Shown: positions 23,506-35,844, counted from the first letter of the stretch. The stretch: 64,000 bases of DNA from Castanea sativa (GCF_040712315.1 NC_134013.1:18573001-18637000), one strand, 5' to 3'. Made by a program: numbers and translations. The notes: a model not told the origin generated them from the sequence alone.

Positions 23506-23699
23506 TTTTATGCTAAATTTTCCCTATGACATATGTTATTCCCAATGTGAATGCACGCACAATTTGAGCTATTAACAATTGTTTTTCAACTGTCATCTCA
23601 ATCTATTCAACATGTTTCCGTATTCAGCATGCTTTAGAATGCTTGGCGGTAATTTGTCAAAATATTATTAATCAGTAAACTTGTCATCATTATATATAT

Positions 23700-23870
23700 A
23701 TTTTTAAAACAGTTTAAATCTATAGCGTTCGTTATTGATAATTGCTCTTTATTATTAAACTAAGACACCAATTGATTTTTGGTGTAGGTAAGAATCGAAT
23801 CCCAAATCTCTTATTCAACGACGACGTTAAGAAATTTTACCAATTCAGTTAACTGAAGTCTACCAACTTG
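23700..23870 (-). repeat. SINE-like repeat, family 1, minus strand
   Basis: The reverse complement shows AACTGAATTGGTAAAATTTC (A box), GATTTGGGATTCGATTCTTA (B-box-like GATTCGATTC), CTACACCAAAAATCAATTGG and an AATAATAAAGAGCAATTATC block, the full order of the family. It is the most complete tRNA-like head of the family in this window. Confidence 0.6.
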
Positions 23871-24139
23871 TCATCATTATATGTAGATTAAGATTCGATG
23901 TTATTCATTATTCAAAAAAAAAAAAAAAAAGGAGAGACTGAATTGAGTCTGTTTTTGGCACAATAAATTCTGAAATGAGCTAAAATAAGAGCCCAGTAAA
24001 TGCAGTTCTGAGTTTCTGACAGCAAGAAATTCGGCACTTAGAATACCTAATGGACTTGGAGATGAATTGCTCTTAATTCAGTAACAAATTTTGTTGAGCC
24101 ACAACTATCACCTTAAAGAATGAGTTCTCAAGCAAAGAA

Positions 24140-24245
24140 TCTTGTAGCTCAATTGATTAGTGTTTGTGTTTCTAATAAAGACTATCAAGATTTAAATCTT
24201 CACTATCTTAACGTAACTATTAAATTATCGGAAAGAATAAAAAAG
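24140..24245 (+). repeat. SINE-like repeat, family 2
   Basis: TCTTGTAGCTCAATTGATTA (A-box-like), a B-box position AAGATTTAAATCTTC, then ACTATTAAATTATCGGAAAG. The same layout is at 60388-60485, where the B box GGTTCAAATCC is clearer. Confidence 0.5.
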
Positions 24246-25588
24246 TATTTTCAATAGGACTAAAATTGGCATTAATTTTTTTTTTTCATTGCCAATTTCC
24301 TGGACGGTTGTGAGCAGGACAAGAGGTGAATCTATACAAAGTAGAAGTTTTTCAGACGAATCTTGACAATTATATCAAAAGGCCTCCACTGATGCCGGAG
24401 TGCAAAGCACCGAAGCATTTTTCCTTCGTCAACAAGTGAGGATTATGGGTATCATTTCATGTGTGTATGTTTCTCTTGTGGACAGTGAATCAGTGATGGA
24501 TGTGTGTAAAAAGTAAAAAGTGCCTACTTTTTTTTCTCCTTTCCACACACGAATACTGTATTCATCGCCGACTAAAAAAGAGTCGAGACATACCCAAATT
24601 CTTTGTGTAGATCACTCTTTATGTAGCATGTCTACCTTTCTAGTAACGAATTCCAGTTTTCAAAATTAACCAAGTTCACATTCATATTCTTTTGGCACTA
24701 TTGATGGGTCTTTTCCACCAGATTCTCACGTCAAGTTGACTATAAATGGCATTTCCCTTGGGGAACCTTTAGGAATATGAATATTTAGGCCAGTTGAACC
24801 TAAATGAGTAATAACTATAGTGGGTTGGTTTAGTCCATAACATAGAGCTTTGACTCTTTGGTATAACGATTAGCAAAGATAACAAAACACAGAAAATTAT
24901 TTTTACATAAAGTTGTAAAAAAAAACAAAATTCGTCGAAACAAACAAAGAGTACATGTTGTGAATATTGCGTCTATTACGCAAGTCCCATCAGTTAAATG
25001 TTCATGATAGATTCTACAAAACAATGTAAAACACTAAGAAAAATCATATTTATTTGTGAGATTGATTAACGAAAGGTACACAAATAAAGAATTTTTGTTT
25101 CCAATATTCTTCATTTCCGCTATCCAACAAGTAAAGGAAAAGCTTTACTGACGTGGTAGAGATAAGGATAAGGACAGAATTAATAAGAACATCTATCAAA
25201 TAATTGAAAGCAAACCCATTCTCTTCACCTCATTAACTAACCACTATTGAAGGATTAAGTTCAACAAGGCCTTGATTAAGTTCGGGTTATGGTGGGCATT
25301 GCTCAGAAAATAGCAATGTACAGCAACCCACAGCGCTCAAACAGTTGGTTCTTGACATGTTATATTTTTAGCGCAAGTTAAATTAAAGTACAATACACTA
25401 TCATACAATAGTCCAATATTTACATGAATTCAACTCAGTTGAACAAAACCAAGACACCTAATGTGCACAAAAGTTCTCAGACACACCATAACATCTAACT
25501 TCTTGTGTCCTGATTTCATAATCTTCAGGAATCTGGAGGTTGAACTATCATGCTTGACACCCAAACTATTTCAGTATGTTCAGTTGCT
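24246..25588. other. Intergenic DNA and 3' flank of the SKA2 gene
   Basis: No further gene was recognised. The minus-strand 3' UTR of SKA2 must lie in the right part of this stretch; I could not set its end. Confidence 0.4.
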
Positions 25589-28500
25589 TTAAACTATAGC
25601 TGAGAAAAGTAACTCATTAATATCCTGAGAATCCGATCCAAGCTTCTCATCAGCTGCATCAATAACAATAAATCACTCTCAATATATACTCTAAAAACAC
25701 TTATTTGCTAGTTAGTTATGCAGTGTCATCACTCATCAGCAAGAGCAACTCATTGAACCAAATGACATTAGCTTTTGCACCAAACGACATTAGCTTTTGC
25801 ACCAAATGAAAAGGCACATATTGCCAACAGAGACATTGCCTTTTACATCCAAGTCTCACAAGATAGCTCACAATAGCAAGATTGAACCCTTGAATGACAG
25901 TCCCTTGCTCTCAAATGCATGCTAATTTAAAAGCATCCTATTACGATGTTAAATACAATGTAAAATTCTGGCCTCAAGACATATGTTTGTAACTTAAGAG
26001 ATCATTAACAAGTTCTACCTACCCATTAACCACCCACTTCCCTCTCATCTGCTCCATCATTTTCCCATGCTCGTGTTTATGCCTCAGTTTTAGAGGTAAA
26101 TTGGCTCGACCAAAAGGTAAATGACAGGAATGAGGACCAAAGCATGATAAAATATATAATTAACAGAATAGCCAAGTCACTTTTGACTCCCAGATCCTGC
26201 ACAATCCATTATTGACACATTTCCGGTTCATTACTTGAGTCCACCAGAATAGTAATTTGTACAGCTAAGAAGAAACTTCCTAACTTATATTTTCCTGAAA
26301 TTTACATCTAAATGCTTGACTTCACACATGTAATGGCACTTCTTTTTCTCTCTAAAATATACCCTTTTCATCACAAATGATGGAGCATGAAGTTCAATAC
26401 TAAAGAAAATAGCCATAAGCTCCCGTTAGCATAAATTGTAGAAATTCTAAAATCAATTGCAGTTATAAAGCCTTACCTGTCCTTGATCTGACTTGAACTG
26501 CCCACTCATCAACAATCTGCCAAAGTAAAAGATCAAAAGAGTGATGAGATTGCATTCCAACACTTTGTGCATGGATGAGCTGAGTATCAATGAAGAGAAG
26601 TGACTGAGTGTAACAAGGCTCATTTCTATAAGCTTTATCAGCATGATACAAGCTACCCAAACATCCTTGCATGGGTGTTTACTTATAAAAAGCCTCACCA
26701 TGTGTTCAATCTTGGTTGCTTGCTGGCAAGTGGTGCAAACACTCCAGACACCACATGGAAAGTACACAACCTTCCAAACAATTGGTCTTTTTTTTGGGGG
26801 GGGGGGGGGGGGGGAGGTGGAGGTTCATAAGTGCAACCTTAAAGTCAATACTTTGACAACTTTAATGTTGAAGAGAAAGATTCTATGGTGCTCCATTAGG
26901 TTGCTGTGAAGATTGGGAGACTGAACTTTCATTGATTTTCTTTCAAGTTGGTAATTTAATTGAGCAAAAAGTTTGTAATTGCATTTAAGTTTATTGATGA
27001 GTCCGTAACACAAAAATGAGCATCAACATAGGATTAGAGTAAAGAGGACAAAAAAGAGATATAGTTCGAGATTGCATAGACATCAAATTTCCCTACTTTG
27101 TAAAATGTACTTAAATTTCAAATGATGGATGTGATAGAATATTAAAAAAATACTAGAAGTTGTTGAATTTTCCATATTGGACAATAATGGCATTTGGTGA
27201 ATTTGCAAAGTAGAAGTTTATCACAAGCTGGCTAATTCTCAGACATACTAATCACATTGGATTTTTGGAGGTGGATGGAATGTCTTGTGAGGGAGGATTC
27301 AAGGACAAGAGATCAGGTTGTTAGGTTCTATAAACAATGGTGGACGGGTTGGATTTTTCTACAATTGATGAGAATGAAAAGTTTTTGGAAAGGGAGTTTG
27401 ATAGGAAGCTCGTTCAAGCACTAAAGGAGTTGAGAGGTGATGAAACTTTAGGACCAGATGGTTTCACTATGGTCCTCTTTCAAGTTTCAACATTGCTGGC
27501 AGGTGGTTAAAGCTAATATTATGACCTTCTTCAAAGTATTTCATGAATCTTATAAGTTTGAAAGTCCCTAAGAGCCTCATTTATTTCATTAATTTCCTAA
27601 AATGAATAATGTCATAAATATTAGGGACATTTTAATACAGGGAATTGTAGTTGGTTGATTCTAGGCTCAAACCATTTTCCTCCAATGCACCAATTATTGG
27701 TAACGGAACTTTGATGCTTGTTCATACTATGCTATTTTGTAAGCCCCAACTGAAATTATTTTCCATGGAAAAGCATTTGATGTGCTAAGGCTTTAAAGCG
27801 AGTAGCATAAATGCATTCTTTGTGTGGACAGCGGTTTGAGTGAAGATTTTGACTAATGATAATATCATGAAGAAAGGAATCACGCTAGTAGATCAGTGTT
27901 ATATGTGTGTGTGCAATGGGGCAATTGTAGATCATTTGTTGTTTCATTGTGATCTTACACGTGCTTTGTAGAGCTTTGTTTTTTGTGTATTTTGGGGTTC
28001 AATGGGTGATGTTGAAGTGGGTTCTTGACTTATTGTCTAAAATTTCCCCCCTTATGCCTAGTATGAACATTGTGGAGACCAGGGGAAAAATGAATTATAG
28101 CACTTTTGAAGATGTGGAAGCCAATCTTTCATTAGATCAATACTTGAGTGGTTTATTGCATTGACTTGGTAAAAGTGCTTCCATTATAGAGTTCATTGAG
28201 TCTCTTTCGTTTGCTTGTAAATCTTTTTACGTAAGTCTTAATGCAATTTGTCTAACTATTATATACACGGGATAGTCTTTTCCCTCAATGAGTTAATTTA
28301 CTAATAAATAAAAAATAGCAATCCAAATGTAATGTTAAATACAATGGGGCCATTCAATTTTTATGTGACGACCAAAAGATACCAGGCTATATTTTTCCAG
28401 TCAAAGGTCATATGTTCCAGCATATAACTTTCGATCTCTTTCAATTAAGTTTAGCTCATTTCATTTCCACCGTTTGTAAGTGAGTAGCTGATTTCTACCA

Positions 28501-29589
28501 TCAAGGACTTCAATATTTTAAGCAAGTGCAGTTCACCCAAACATACTGCAGGATCAGAAATTACCTGATTGAAATTAGCAAATGCAGGATCATCAGAATT
28601 GCTGACAAGGGGGATGCCCACAGATGCTTGCATCTGCTGCAGCAAAGTTCTGTTCCCAACAAGAGTGGTCCGAGCTTTATCAATTAAGTCCTGAAAATGA
28701 AATCAGCAAGCAAGATCAACTTCAGAATGCTGCTCCTCCCTCCCTTCTCTTTTCTTATCTTGTATTAAATATCTCTCCATCACTTCAAAAACCGCAGAAC
28801 AAGAATCCCCGCTCATTGCTACATATGATGGGTTCCTTATTTGAGATCTCATTTCCCATTAATCATAATGAGATGATATGCAAGATACAAGATTATAAAT
28901 CCTTATCTCTTCCTCCAACGAGTTCGAAAAAAAGAAGAAAGTACCTGTTTGGCTGTAAGAAGCTCGCGACACTGCTCTTTCAAGATCAACAGATCTTCTT
29001 GTACCTTCTTTATCCTGGACACCAACTTCATCGGGTTCGCCTGTAGACAGCATTAAAAAGTTTCAAATCCTGCATAACAATTACATATTGAACATTTCCC
29101 AAAAACAAAAAAAGCAAGCAAGTGTTGCTTAAATGATAGTATCACTTTGTTTTATTTCCAATTAACCAGAACAAAATATACATACGATGGATCAAAATAA
29201 CACTTAAAAAACTTTTTCCCTGAAAATATTAATTAAAACAATATGAAACTCAGCTTTAGACAGTAAATTTAGATTGAAAAAAGAAGAAGAGAGAGACATA
29301 GCAATATGCTTCTAGGCAAAATTGAGTGTGAAATTCACAACTCAGTACCCACTATTAAGTTTCTCAATTATTTAATTTTACATTCTCAGAGTAGTTTTGA
29401 GAGAACAAAACAGAGTTTAGAAATAGAGAGAGAGAGATGGAAAGAAGCATTTACGTTGTCAGGGTAGACTTGTTGAAACTCGTTTTCGAGCCTGTGCTGA
29501 ACCACTGTGAGATCATGACTCGCCTTTGTGAACAGATTCACCAACCCATCTGTTGCTTGATGATGTTCAATATTAAGAGTGTGCCCCAT
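25589..29589 (-). CDS. SKA2-like spindle and kinetochore-associated protein, 5 exons
   Basis: Exons on the minus strand: 29589-29455, 29040-28945, 28690-28565, 26516-26477 and 25653-25589. All introns are GT..AG, and the joined 462 nt encode 153 residues. SKA2 is a small coiled-coil subunit of the SKA complex that helps kinetochores hold spindle microtubules in mitosis. Seen here: LFTKASHDLTVVQHRLENEF (residues ~19-38), ANPMKLVSRIKKVQEDL (46 onwards), LIDKARTTLVGNR, SDDPAFANFNQ, VDEWAVQVRSRT, and a C-terminus DINELLFSAIV. The heptad-like first two-thirds fit the SKA2 coiled coil. MGHTLN at 29589 is chosen as the start; an in-frame ATG 13 codons upstream (29628) is possible. If exon 4 were not spliced the protein would end at KAL. 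Introns 3 and 4 are long; intron 3 holds a LINE remnant. No damage was seen. Confidence 0.88.
26796..26814 (+). repeat. (G)19 homopolymer in SKA2 intron 3
   Basis: A run of 19 G preceded by eight T and followed by AGGTGGAGG. It lies on the non-template strand of the minus-strand gene, so the transcript would carry poly-C. Homopolymer length is unreliable in assemblies. Confidence 0.8.
27200..28320 (+). pseudogene. L1-type LINE remnant in SKA2 intron 3
   Basis: The plus-strand frames show pieces of a plant LINE ORF2: FLEVDGMSCEGG, then LVQALKELRGDETLGPDGF (RT start), then a jump to the zf-RVT region GITLVDQCYMC...NGAIVDHLLFHC. The same blocks occur, in better shape, in the LINE at 53-59 kb. 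The RT core with FADD is missing, so it is internally deleted as well as full of stops. It lies antisense to SKA2 transcription. The 3' end is marked by the A-rich AATAAATAAAAAATA near 28310. Confidence 0.75.
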
Positions 29590-29673
29590 TCTCTCTTTCT
29601 CGCTCACTGTCTCTAGGTTTTCTTTCACTCTCTGATGGATAGGATGGGAATGAAAAAACTATGAAATGATGAA

Positions 29674-29681
29674 ATTCCCCG
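29674..29681. promoter_or_regulatory. E2F-like site upstream of SKA2
   Basis: ATTCCCCG fits the plant E2F consensus WTTSSCSS and lies about 85 bp upstream of the chosen SKA2 start codon. E2F sites drive S/G2-phase genes, which would suit a mitotic protein. An 8-bp match can be chance. Confidence 0.35.
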
Positions 29682-30074
29682 CCTGTGCCTTGGCTTTTGA
29701 TTTTTTGGAGGGCCCCAGAGCTTATAAGAACAAAATATGCTCAACTTAAAAACAATAACTATGCTACAAGTCGTTTCATTTCATGTATGACTTTTTTTCC
29801 TCCTATTTTAGCCTGAAACACCTCACACATGTGGCCCACCGACATAAATTAAAGTGCAAATAAAAGAAGTAAAGAACATTTTGGCTCACCCTGACTTTGC
29901 CCAAAAAAAAAAACAAAACAAAACGAATAAACTAATCTATTTTAACTTCCAAATAAAAATGTTAAACGTGTTGATTTGAGAATTACAATAATTTTAGTTT
30001 AACAAAAATATGAGTAATTTTATATTTATAATATTTTTACAATAATTTCACTACAAATTATATGTGACAAAGTG

Positions 30075-33000
30075 TTACTAATTCTAATTTTGGGCTAATA
30101 ACAAATTGTAGCATAAATTTTTTTGTAGAAATATTATAGACAAAACATTATTCCAAAAATAAGTATGGCCCATCAAACATAGCCCTTGTTCGGGGGCCTT
30201 TTTCAGTTGCTCGGCCACGTGTTATCCGCTGGATTAATGACCTTGCTAGGCCCGGGTTCTTTTTGGGGAGTTGCGTCTGAAACTCAACATTGGATCACAT
30301 AGTCCAATGGTTATCAGCGTACTTTTAAGTCTACAAAGCCATTAAAGTCAAAGTTTAAGAATCACGATAATGATTATGCAATATGTAATATGCGTTTGAT
30401 ATGATAGTTTTGATTAGTAGTTGTAATAACAATTGAGATAAAATAGTATTTATTTAGATGTAAAGTAATCATATACTCAATGACGTAAATTTAAAGATAT
30501 GGAAGCAAAGTCACTTATATTTATATGGTTTATAACTCCAATTGTATAGCATTAGTGAGCTGATAGGATTCCAGCAAAATGCCAGTGGTAGAGGCTAGTT
30601 AAGCTTGCCCCTCTTATCATACATTTAAATGAGTTTAAACCGTAATTAATAGTTGTAATAGTAGTTGGAATAAAGTAATATGTATTTAAATATGAAGTAA
30701 TTATGTACTCAATAATGTAAATATTAAGATAAATAAGTAAAGTCATTTATCTTTGTATGGTTTGTAACCTAGCTGTACAGCTTATGTAAGTTGATGATAT
30801 CACAGCAGAGTGACCCCAGTAGTAGAGAGGTAGTTTGCCATGACAGCTTCAAGATTATGGGGGAAAAATGGGCACAACTGGAGGGAGAGAGAGTATGCCC
30901 AGCTGTGTGTAGGGGCTGGTTAAGTTTGCCCCTCTTATCATGCACTTAAATGAGATTTCCTCTTGAAAATGCTCTTTTAGTTGTTGTGGAGTTATAAACA
31001 GTGTTGTCTTCCATGAGAAGGGTTTTTTTATGGAGTATTTGTACCTTTTAAGATAAGTGCTTTATGTAAGATGGATTTGTGTCTTCCATGAGAAGGGCTT
31101 TGATATGAGATCTTGGTGCCTTCTAGGAGAAGGGCTTTAGCATTAAAAGTTTATGCCTTCCATGAGAAGGGCTTTTATAAGAAAGATAGAGAAGAGTATT
31201 AATATGTGTTTATGAGCAGCAAAACAGTAGAACTTCAGAGTGAGAGAGAATGAGAGTAGAGTTTAGAAGAGTGTAGTGTGTTATATGTAATGGTGTAGTA
31301 AATGTGTATTAGATTGTGTAAGAGAAATGGAGAAAGAGATGTTTTGTGGGATGTAATATTTGTAATATATATGATATGTGGAAGTATGAGAGATATGGTG
31401 GTTAAAGATAGTAAAAATATGAGATTATAATTGCTAGAGAAGTTGTAGAGATTACTTTCCAAGAGGAAAGATTTTGTAAGAGAAGAGTATAGAGCTGTGT
31501 TTAGGTATTTGGAGATAGAAGCAGTAAGATAGGTGTATTTTCTGAATATGGAGAGTGAGAGAATAAGCATAAGAGAGTAATGGTGTTGTAGTGTGTTTAG
31601 CAAAGTTGCTAGGATTTGTTGTTGGGATGGACAAGAGCTTATAAAGAGCTCATAAGTGAAGAGTAAGGGAGTATTTGACAGCTAGGGGTGTGCTCTTAGA
31701 GAGAGTATATGTAGATTAAAGAGAGTATATGTAGTAAGTAGTGAGTCATTTGGTAGTATGAGCAGTGAGAGAGAAAGTGTTTAGCAAGGCTGCTGGGTAT
31801 TTCTGCTGGATAATGTATGAAGGCTTGTGAAGGGCATTTATAAGCTAAAGGCTGAAGAGTTTAGTTCCTGATTTAGAAAACTAAAAGCTCAAAACTTCAT
31901 TAAGAGTTTAAGAAGATAATTAGAGGGAGAGATAATGGATAAATTCATGAGAGAGTTGCTCCTCCCTTCTTGGTTGTCTTAAGGTGTTGATGGAGGGTTT
32001 TATTTAGAACTGAGTTTAAGGGAGTATTTTAGCAAAGAATATCAGCTAAAATCTGTCCCAACTAACAATAAATTTTCAGAAAATCCATCTTAAGATTTGG
32101 GCAAAAATTGTATGTTTAGATTTAAGATATTCTTGTTGTTTTGGGTAAGAGCTGTATTGGAAAAAGCAGCAGAAAATGAAGGTATTTTGGCAAGAAAAAA
32201 GATAGTTACTTTAGTTGATTTTGGTTTTAGCCAAATGAGGAAAAAAACAGTAATGCTCATGCTGCTGGGTCAGCTGTAACATCTGTTCTAAAAAAGTTGT
32301 CCCAACTGTCAGGAAAAACTATGACAGCTATAATGAGACAGTTGTCATAAGACAGCTGTTGCTTTGGGCAAAAGCAGATGAGGTCAGCTGAGTGATTTCA
32401 AACTACTGGAGAGGACATTCAGCATTTATTTTATAGATTTGGCTGAAAATGGTAAGATCTCTTTTAAGAGTATCTTGCTATTTTAGGCATAGTAGCTGGC
32501 AGCTGGGATTTCAACATTAAATGACTGATGATATCACTTCCAGCCAAATGTCAAGTGCTGAACACAGTGCTGGGGTTCTGCTGGAAATGTTTCATTTTTT
32601 GGTGTTTGTGTTTTTTGGTCCAAGGTTCTATTACAACACATTTCTAGTAAGTAATAGAAGGATTGGTTGAAAGTTAATGAAACTTTAGAGATTTAGTCAA
32701 TGCCTCATTGTGTTGTGACATAATCTTGGTGAGCAAAAAGAGTATTTAATATTCTGCTCTGGCAATTGGCAGAGAAATATATGGTCTGATTGTGGCAGAC
32801 AGTAGCTGGGTTTTAGAGATATCATGAATATTTTGCATATAGTTGGAGATTAAAGATAGTCAATCAGATTAGGCTATGTGTTTGAGTTGGATTTTAGCTG
32901 AAAGTAGTAATAAGATTTATGTAGAATAATATAATGAAGTTTCTAAATTTGTATAGCAACAACTGGGGATTGAATGAACAGTTATTTTCCTAGCAGTTAG

Positions 33001-33830
33001 ATGGCTGGCGATATTGAGTATTTGTCACATGATAAATATTAAGTTTTAGAAAAAGAGTAATGGGGAATTTTATTGTCTAAAATGTTATGTGATAAGATAT
33101 GCTTACTATATATTTCCCGTTACACACGGATTCATCAGAGTTCAGGGAGTTGGAGAAGACACGCCAAACAACATGTCTCTTTTATCAACTTTAAACCGCT
33201 AGAACTATACTGAACATACCTCTTGGCCCTCCAAACCACGACTTCCAAAATTTTCTCAAAGGGACTCATGAGCTTGGATCATAAGTCAAAGATGAGATGA
33301 CGTACCTCGGTTTTTGTTGTCATTTTGTGTAAATATGGGCTCTTGTTGAAGAAGCTGTTTGCGATGAGTGTAAGAGAGATAATATCGGCCGTGAACTTTG
33401 ATTCATTGCCTAAGCCCGATCCATATGTTGATGTTGATGATGTCGTGGGGTTATGATCTCAATTGATGAAAATGAAATGTGAACCATGAATCCGCCTCTT
33501 GAAGTAAGGATCTCGCGGGCCATGTGAGCCCAATCCATGTAGTTGAATGAGATTTGAGCTTATTTTGGGTTTAAAGAGATATACCCAAAAAATCAATAAT
33601 ATGTTGATGTGGCATGTGTTGACAATGAAGTAATGCCATGTGAGCCGAAAAAAGAGTCTTCAACAGCCCTTAACCCTTTAAACCAAAAAGAAAAAAAATT
33701 AATAACAATAATAAAAATTAGCCCAAATAACCCAATAACAAATTATTGCATAAGATTTGTTATGAAAAATATTGTAGACGTAGCATTATTCCAAATATAA
33801 TTATGGCCCCTCAAACATAACTCTGAACCC
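30075..33830. repeat. Unassigned repeat-like block flanked by ~110-bp direct repeats
   Basis: The copies near 30075-30186 and 33722-33830 share AATAACAAATT-TTGCATAA, a TAGAC-AA/TAGCATTATTCCAAA stretch and ATGGCCC-TCAAACATA, in the same orientation. Between them are further local duplications: a GCCCCTCTTATCAT block near 30607 and 30927, a TGTATGGTTTGTAAC-type block near 30520 and 30756, and four copies of CTTCCATGAGAAGGGCTTT between 31006 and 31172. There are no retroelement domains and no convincing ORF. It may be an old non-coding retroelement or a local segmental duplication. Confidence 0.4.
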
Positions 33831-34488
33831 CTTTAAAAAAAACTTAAATAATAATAATAAAAATTAGTCCAAATAACCCAAAAAAGAACAAGACTAGACC
33901 AAATAACAACAAATGAACAAATTATTAAAAAAAAAGCATATTCAAAAACAAAAAATAATAATAAAGATCTCTAGTCATTCAAATTTGTAACTCATTCAAC
34001 TCATTACATAAAAATAGTTCATAATTTAAATTTTGTCTTAAAAAATATACTGAAATAAATACTGTGGTTATGACTTTTCCTTCACGATACCGGCAGTTAT
34101 ACTTTCTTTAGCTTTGTAACGCAATAATTTTTTTCCCGTAGCGATTCATCTCAAAGTTGTAGCAAATATCATTCATCTCTCTCTCTCTCTCTCTCTCATA
34201 TTTTATTTTCTTTATTATCATTTCAACTCTCTCTCATTTTATTATTATTATCTCAGCATTCTCAATTTCCACATTATCTCTTATTAGTCTTATTTTATTT
34301 TTCTCTTTGTTAGTAGAAATGAGTTGTAATACTTCATATATATTTTTTTTGTGACAATAGATTTTAGTTATCTCCTTATTAGATTTTGTATGATTTAAGT
34401 TTCTTAGTTACCACCCTTGAACAAAAATTCTTTCAGCCGCCATTGATTCCCACAAGGGGTGCTTAAAAAAATCTCATTTTAGTGCCCA
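33831..34488. other. AT-rich intergenic DNA
   Basis: Poly-A/T runs, a (TC)n microsatellite near 34173-34198 and several small ATTATTATT tracts. No gene or terminal repeat. Confidence 0.5.
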
Positions 34489-34497
34489 ATAAACTAA

Positions 34498-34894
34498 GAA
34501 CAAAGTTTCTCTCCAAACTAATTTGGAGGGAAACTCTCAAACTTCTTATATATTTCATTTTTGGGTGTGAATTTTGAGAATCTAACCGTTGAATTTCATG
34601 TTCCTTATGTTCTTAACATACGTATCAAATTTCGTTCAAATTGGATATTATTTACTATTTGATCAATTAACTTATTTTTTACATACAACTTTAAATCACA
34701 AAAACTTGAAATTATAACATTTATTTGATGATATAGCAATTGATCTTTGATCTTCTTGAAATTTTGTAAGCATTTAGAATGTAATAAGAACATGTAATCT
34801 AACGGTTAGATTTTCAAAATTCACACTCAATATAAAGATATATGATGAGTTTGTAGGGTTTCTCTCCAAACTAGTTTGGAGAGAAACTTTGTTC
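34498..34894. mobile_element. Mutator-type MITE with perfect 9-bp TSD
   Basis: The 397-bp element begins GAACAAAGTTTCTCTCCAAA and ends with its reverse complement; the inverted repeat is about 23 bp with few mismatches. A second inner inverted pair (GAATCTAACCGTTGAATT and ATCTAACGGTTAGATT) extends the foldback. It is flanked by ATAAACTAA on both sides (34489-34497 and 34895-34903). A 9-bp duplication is the Mutator/MULE hallmark. It has no transposase. Related bodies are at 1-300, 400-531 and 3108-3395. Confidence 0.85.
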
Positions 34895-35142
34895 ATAAAC
34901 TAATTAACATACCATTTTACAATTCATCCTACATCTAATCTTTTTTATTTTTATTTTTACCACCATGCACCTTTGGCGTGATGGTCACTCTACAAGTACA
35001 AGTTCTTGTGGGGGTGGGGGGTAAGAGTTAGGGTCCAAGGTTGTTCAAATATTCAAGAGAGACACTTAAATCAGGGTAGAATATGATTTTTATCTATATT
35101 AAAAAATTATATCCCTTAATTTTTCATTTAGTCCATTAAAAT

Positions 35143-35844
35143 TGTGGGGTATGAGAATTCCGAGTAAGGTGATCACACCACATGTCACGCCTGGCTAAGA
35201 AGGACAGTTGCTTGGCTGAGGATGCCACGTCTTTGGATTTTATGATCACGTCATCGATGCGCTATCAGAGGAGGCTCTACTATGCAGAAAAGGGCTTTGG
35301 GAAGGGGGATGGCACTGACGTGATTGAAAAGCTAAAAACTGCCACCACATTAAATGCATCCCACCAAATCTTATGGCTGTATTTATGTGGAGAAGATCTT
35401 TGAACAGTGTTGTCTTGGACGCTGCATCTCTCAAGAACTTGGAGAAGGTGCTAGATAAAACTGGAATTGGGGGAATGACCTGGACAATCAACAGGTGGAA
35501 GACCAGGATCATCTAAAAGGGTCTATATAAGATAAAAGGTCCCCCATAGGAGAGAGGATTGGAGAAAAAGAGAGAGAAAACACTGTAGACTGAAGAACAA
35601 TGTCTGTAATTTGTCTTTAGAGGAGAGAAATATAAGAATCAATCTCCTCGGCTTGAGTCCGAGGACAAATCTCACTATATAAACTATTCCATCCTCATTT
35701 CACGGTAATTTTAGCCCATTGTCATCACTAACTCAACTCATTAGAACCTAGATTTAGAGTCCACTCTCTATAAATTTATTGTATTGGGCTCTTTAGGCCT
35801 ATACTCATCTTGTTTTGGGCTTAGGTGCAAATTGTAACCTTACA
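35143..35844 (+). mobile_element. Solo LTR (702 bp, TSD AAAAT), Tat-related
   Basis: Begins TGTGGGGTATGAGAATTCCG and ends GTAACCTTACA, flanked by AAAAT on both sides (35138-35142 and 35845-35849). Its 3' part is alignable with the LTR of element A: ACCTAGATTT-AGAGTCCACTC, GGGCTC-TT-GGCCT, GGGCTTAGGTGCAA. The hairpin TCCTCGGCTTGAGTCCGAGGA is near 35645-35666. It is the same length as the element A LTR but clearly diverged, so it belongs to a sister subfamily. Confidence 0.85.

Noticed and set aside
26600..26909. ORFs running through the (G)19 tract
   Set aside because: Poly-Gly from the homopolymer; lies in SKA2 intron 3.
31235..31634. 122-codon Ser/Leu/Thr-rich minus-strand ORF
   Set aside because: The composition follows AGAG/TATA-rich DNA; no motif and no splice partners.
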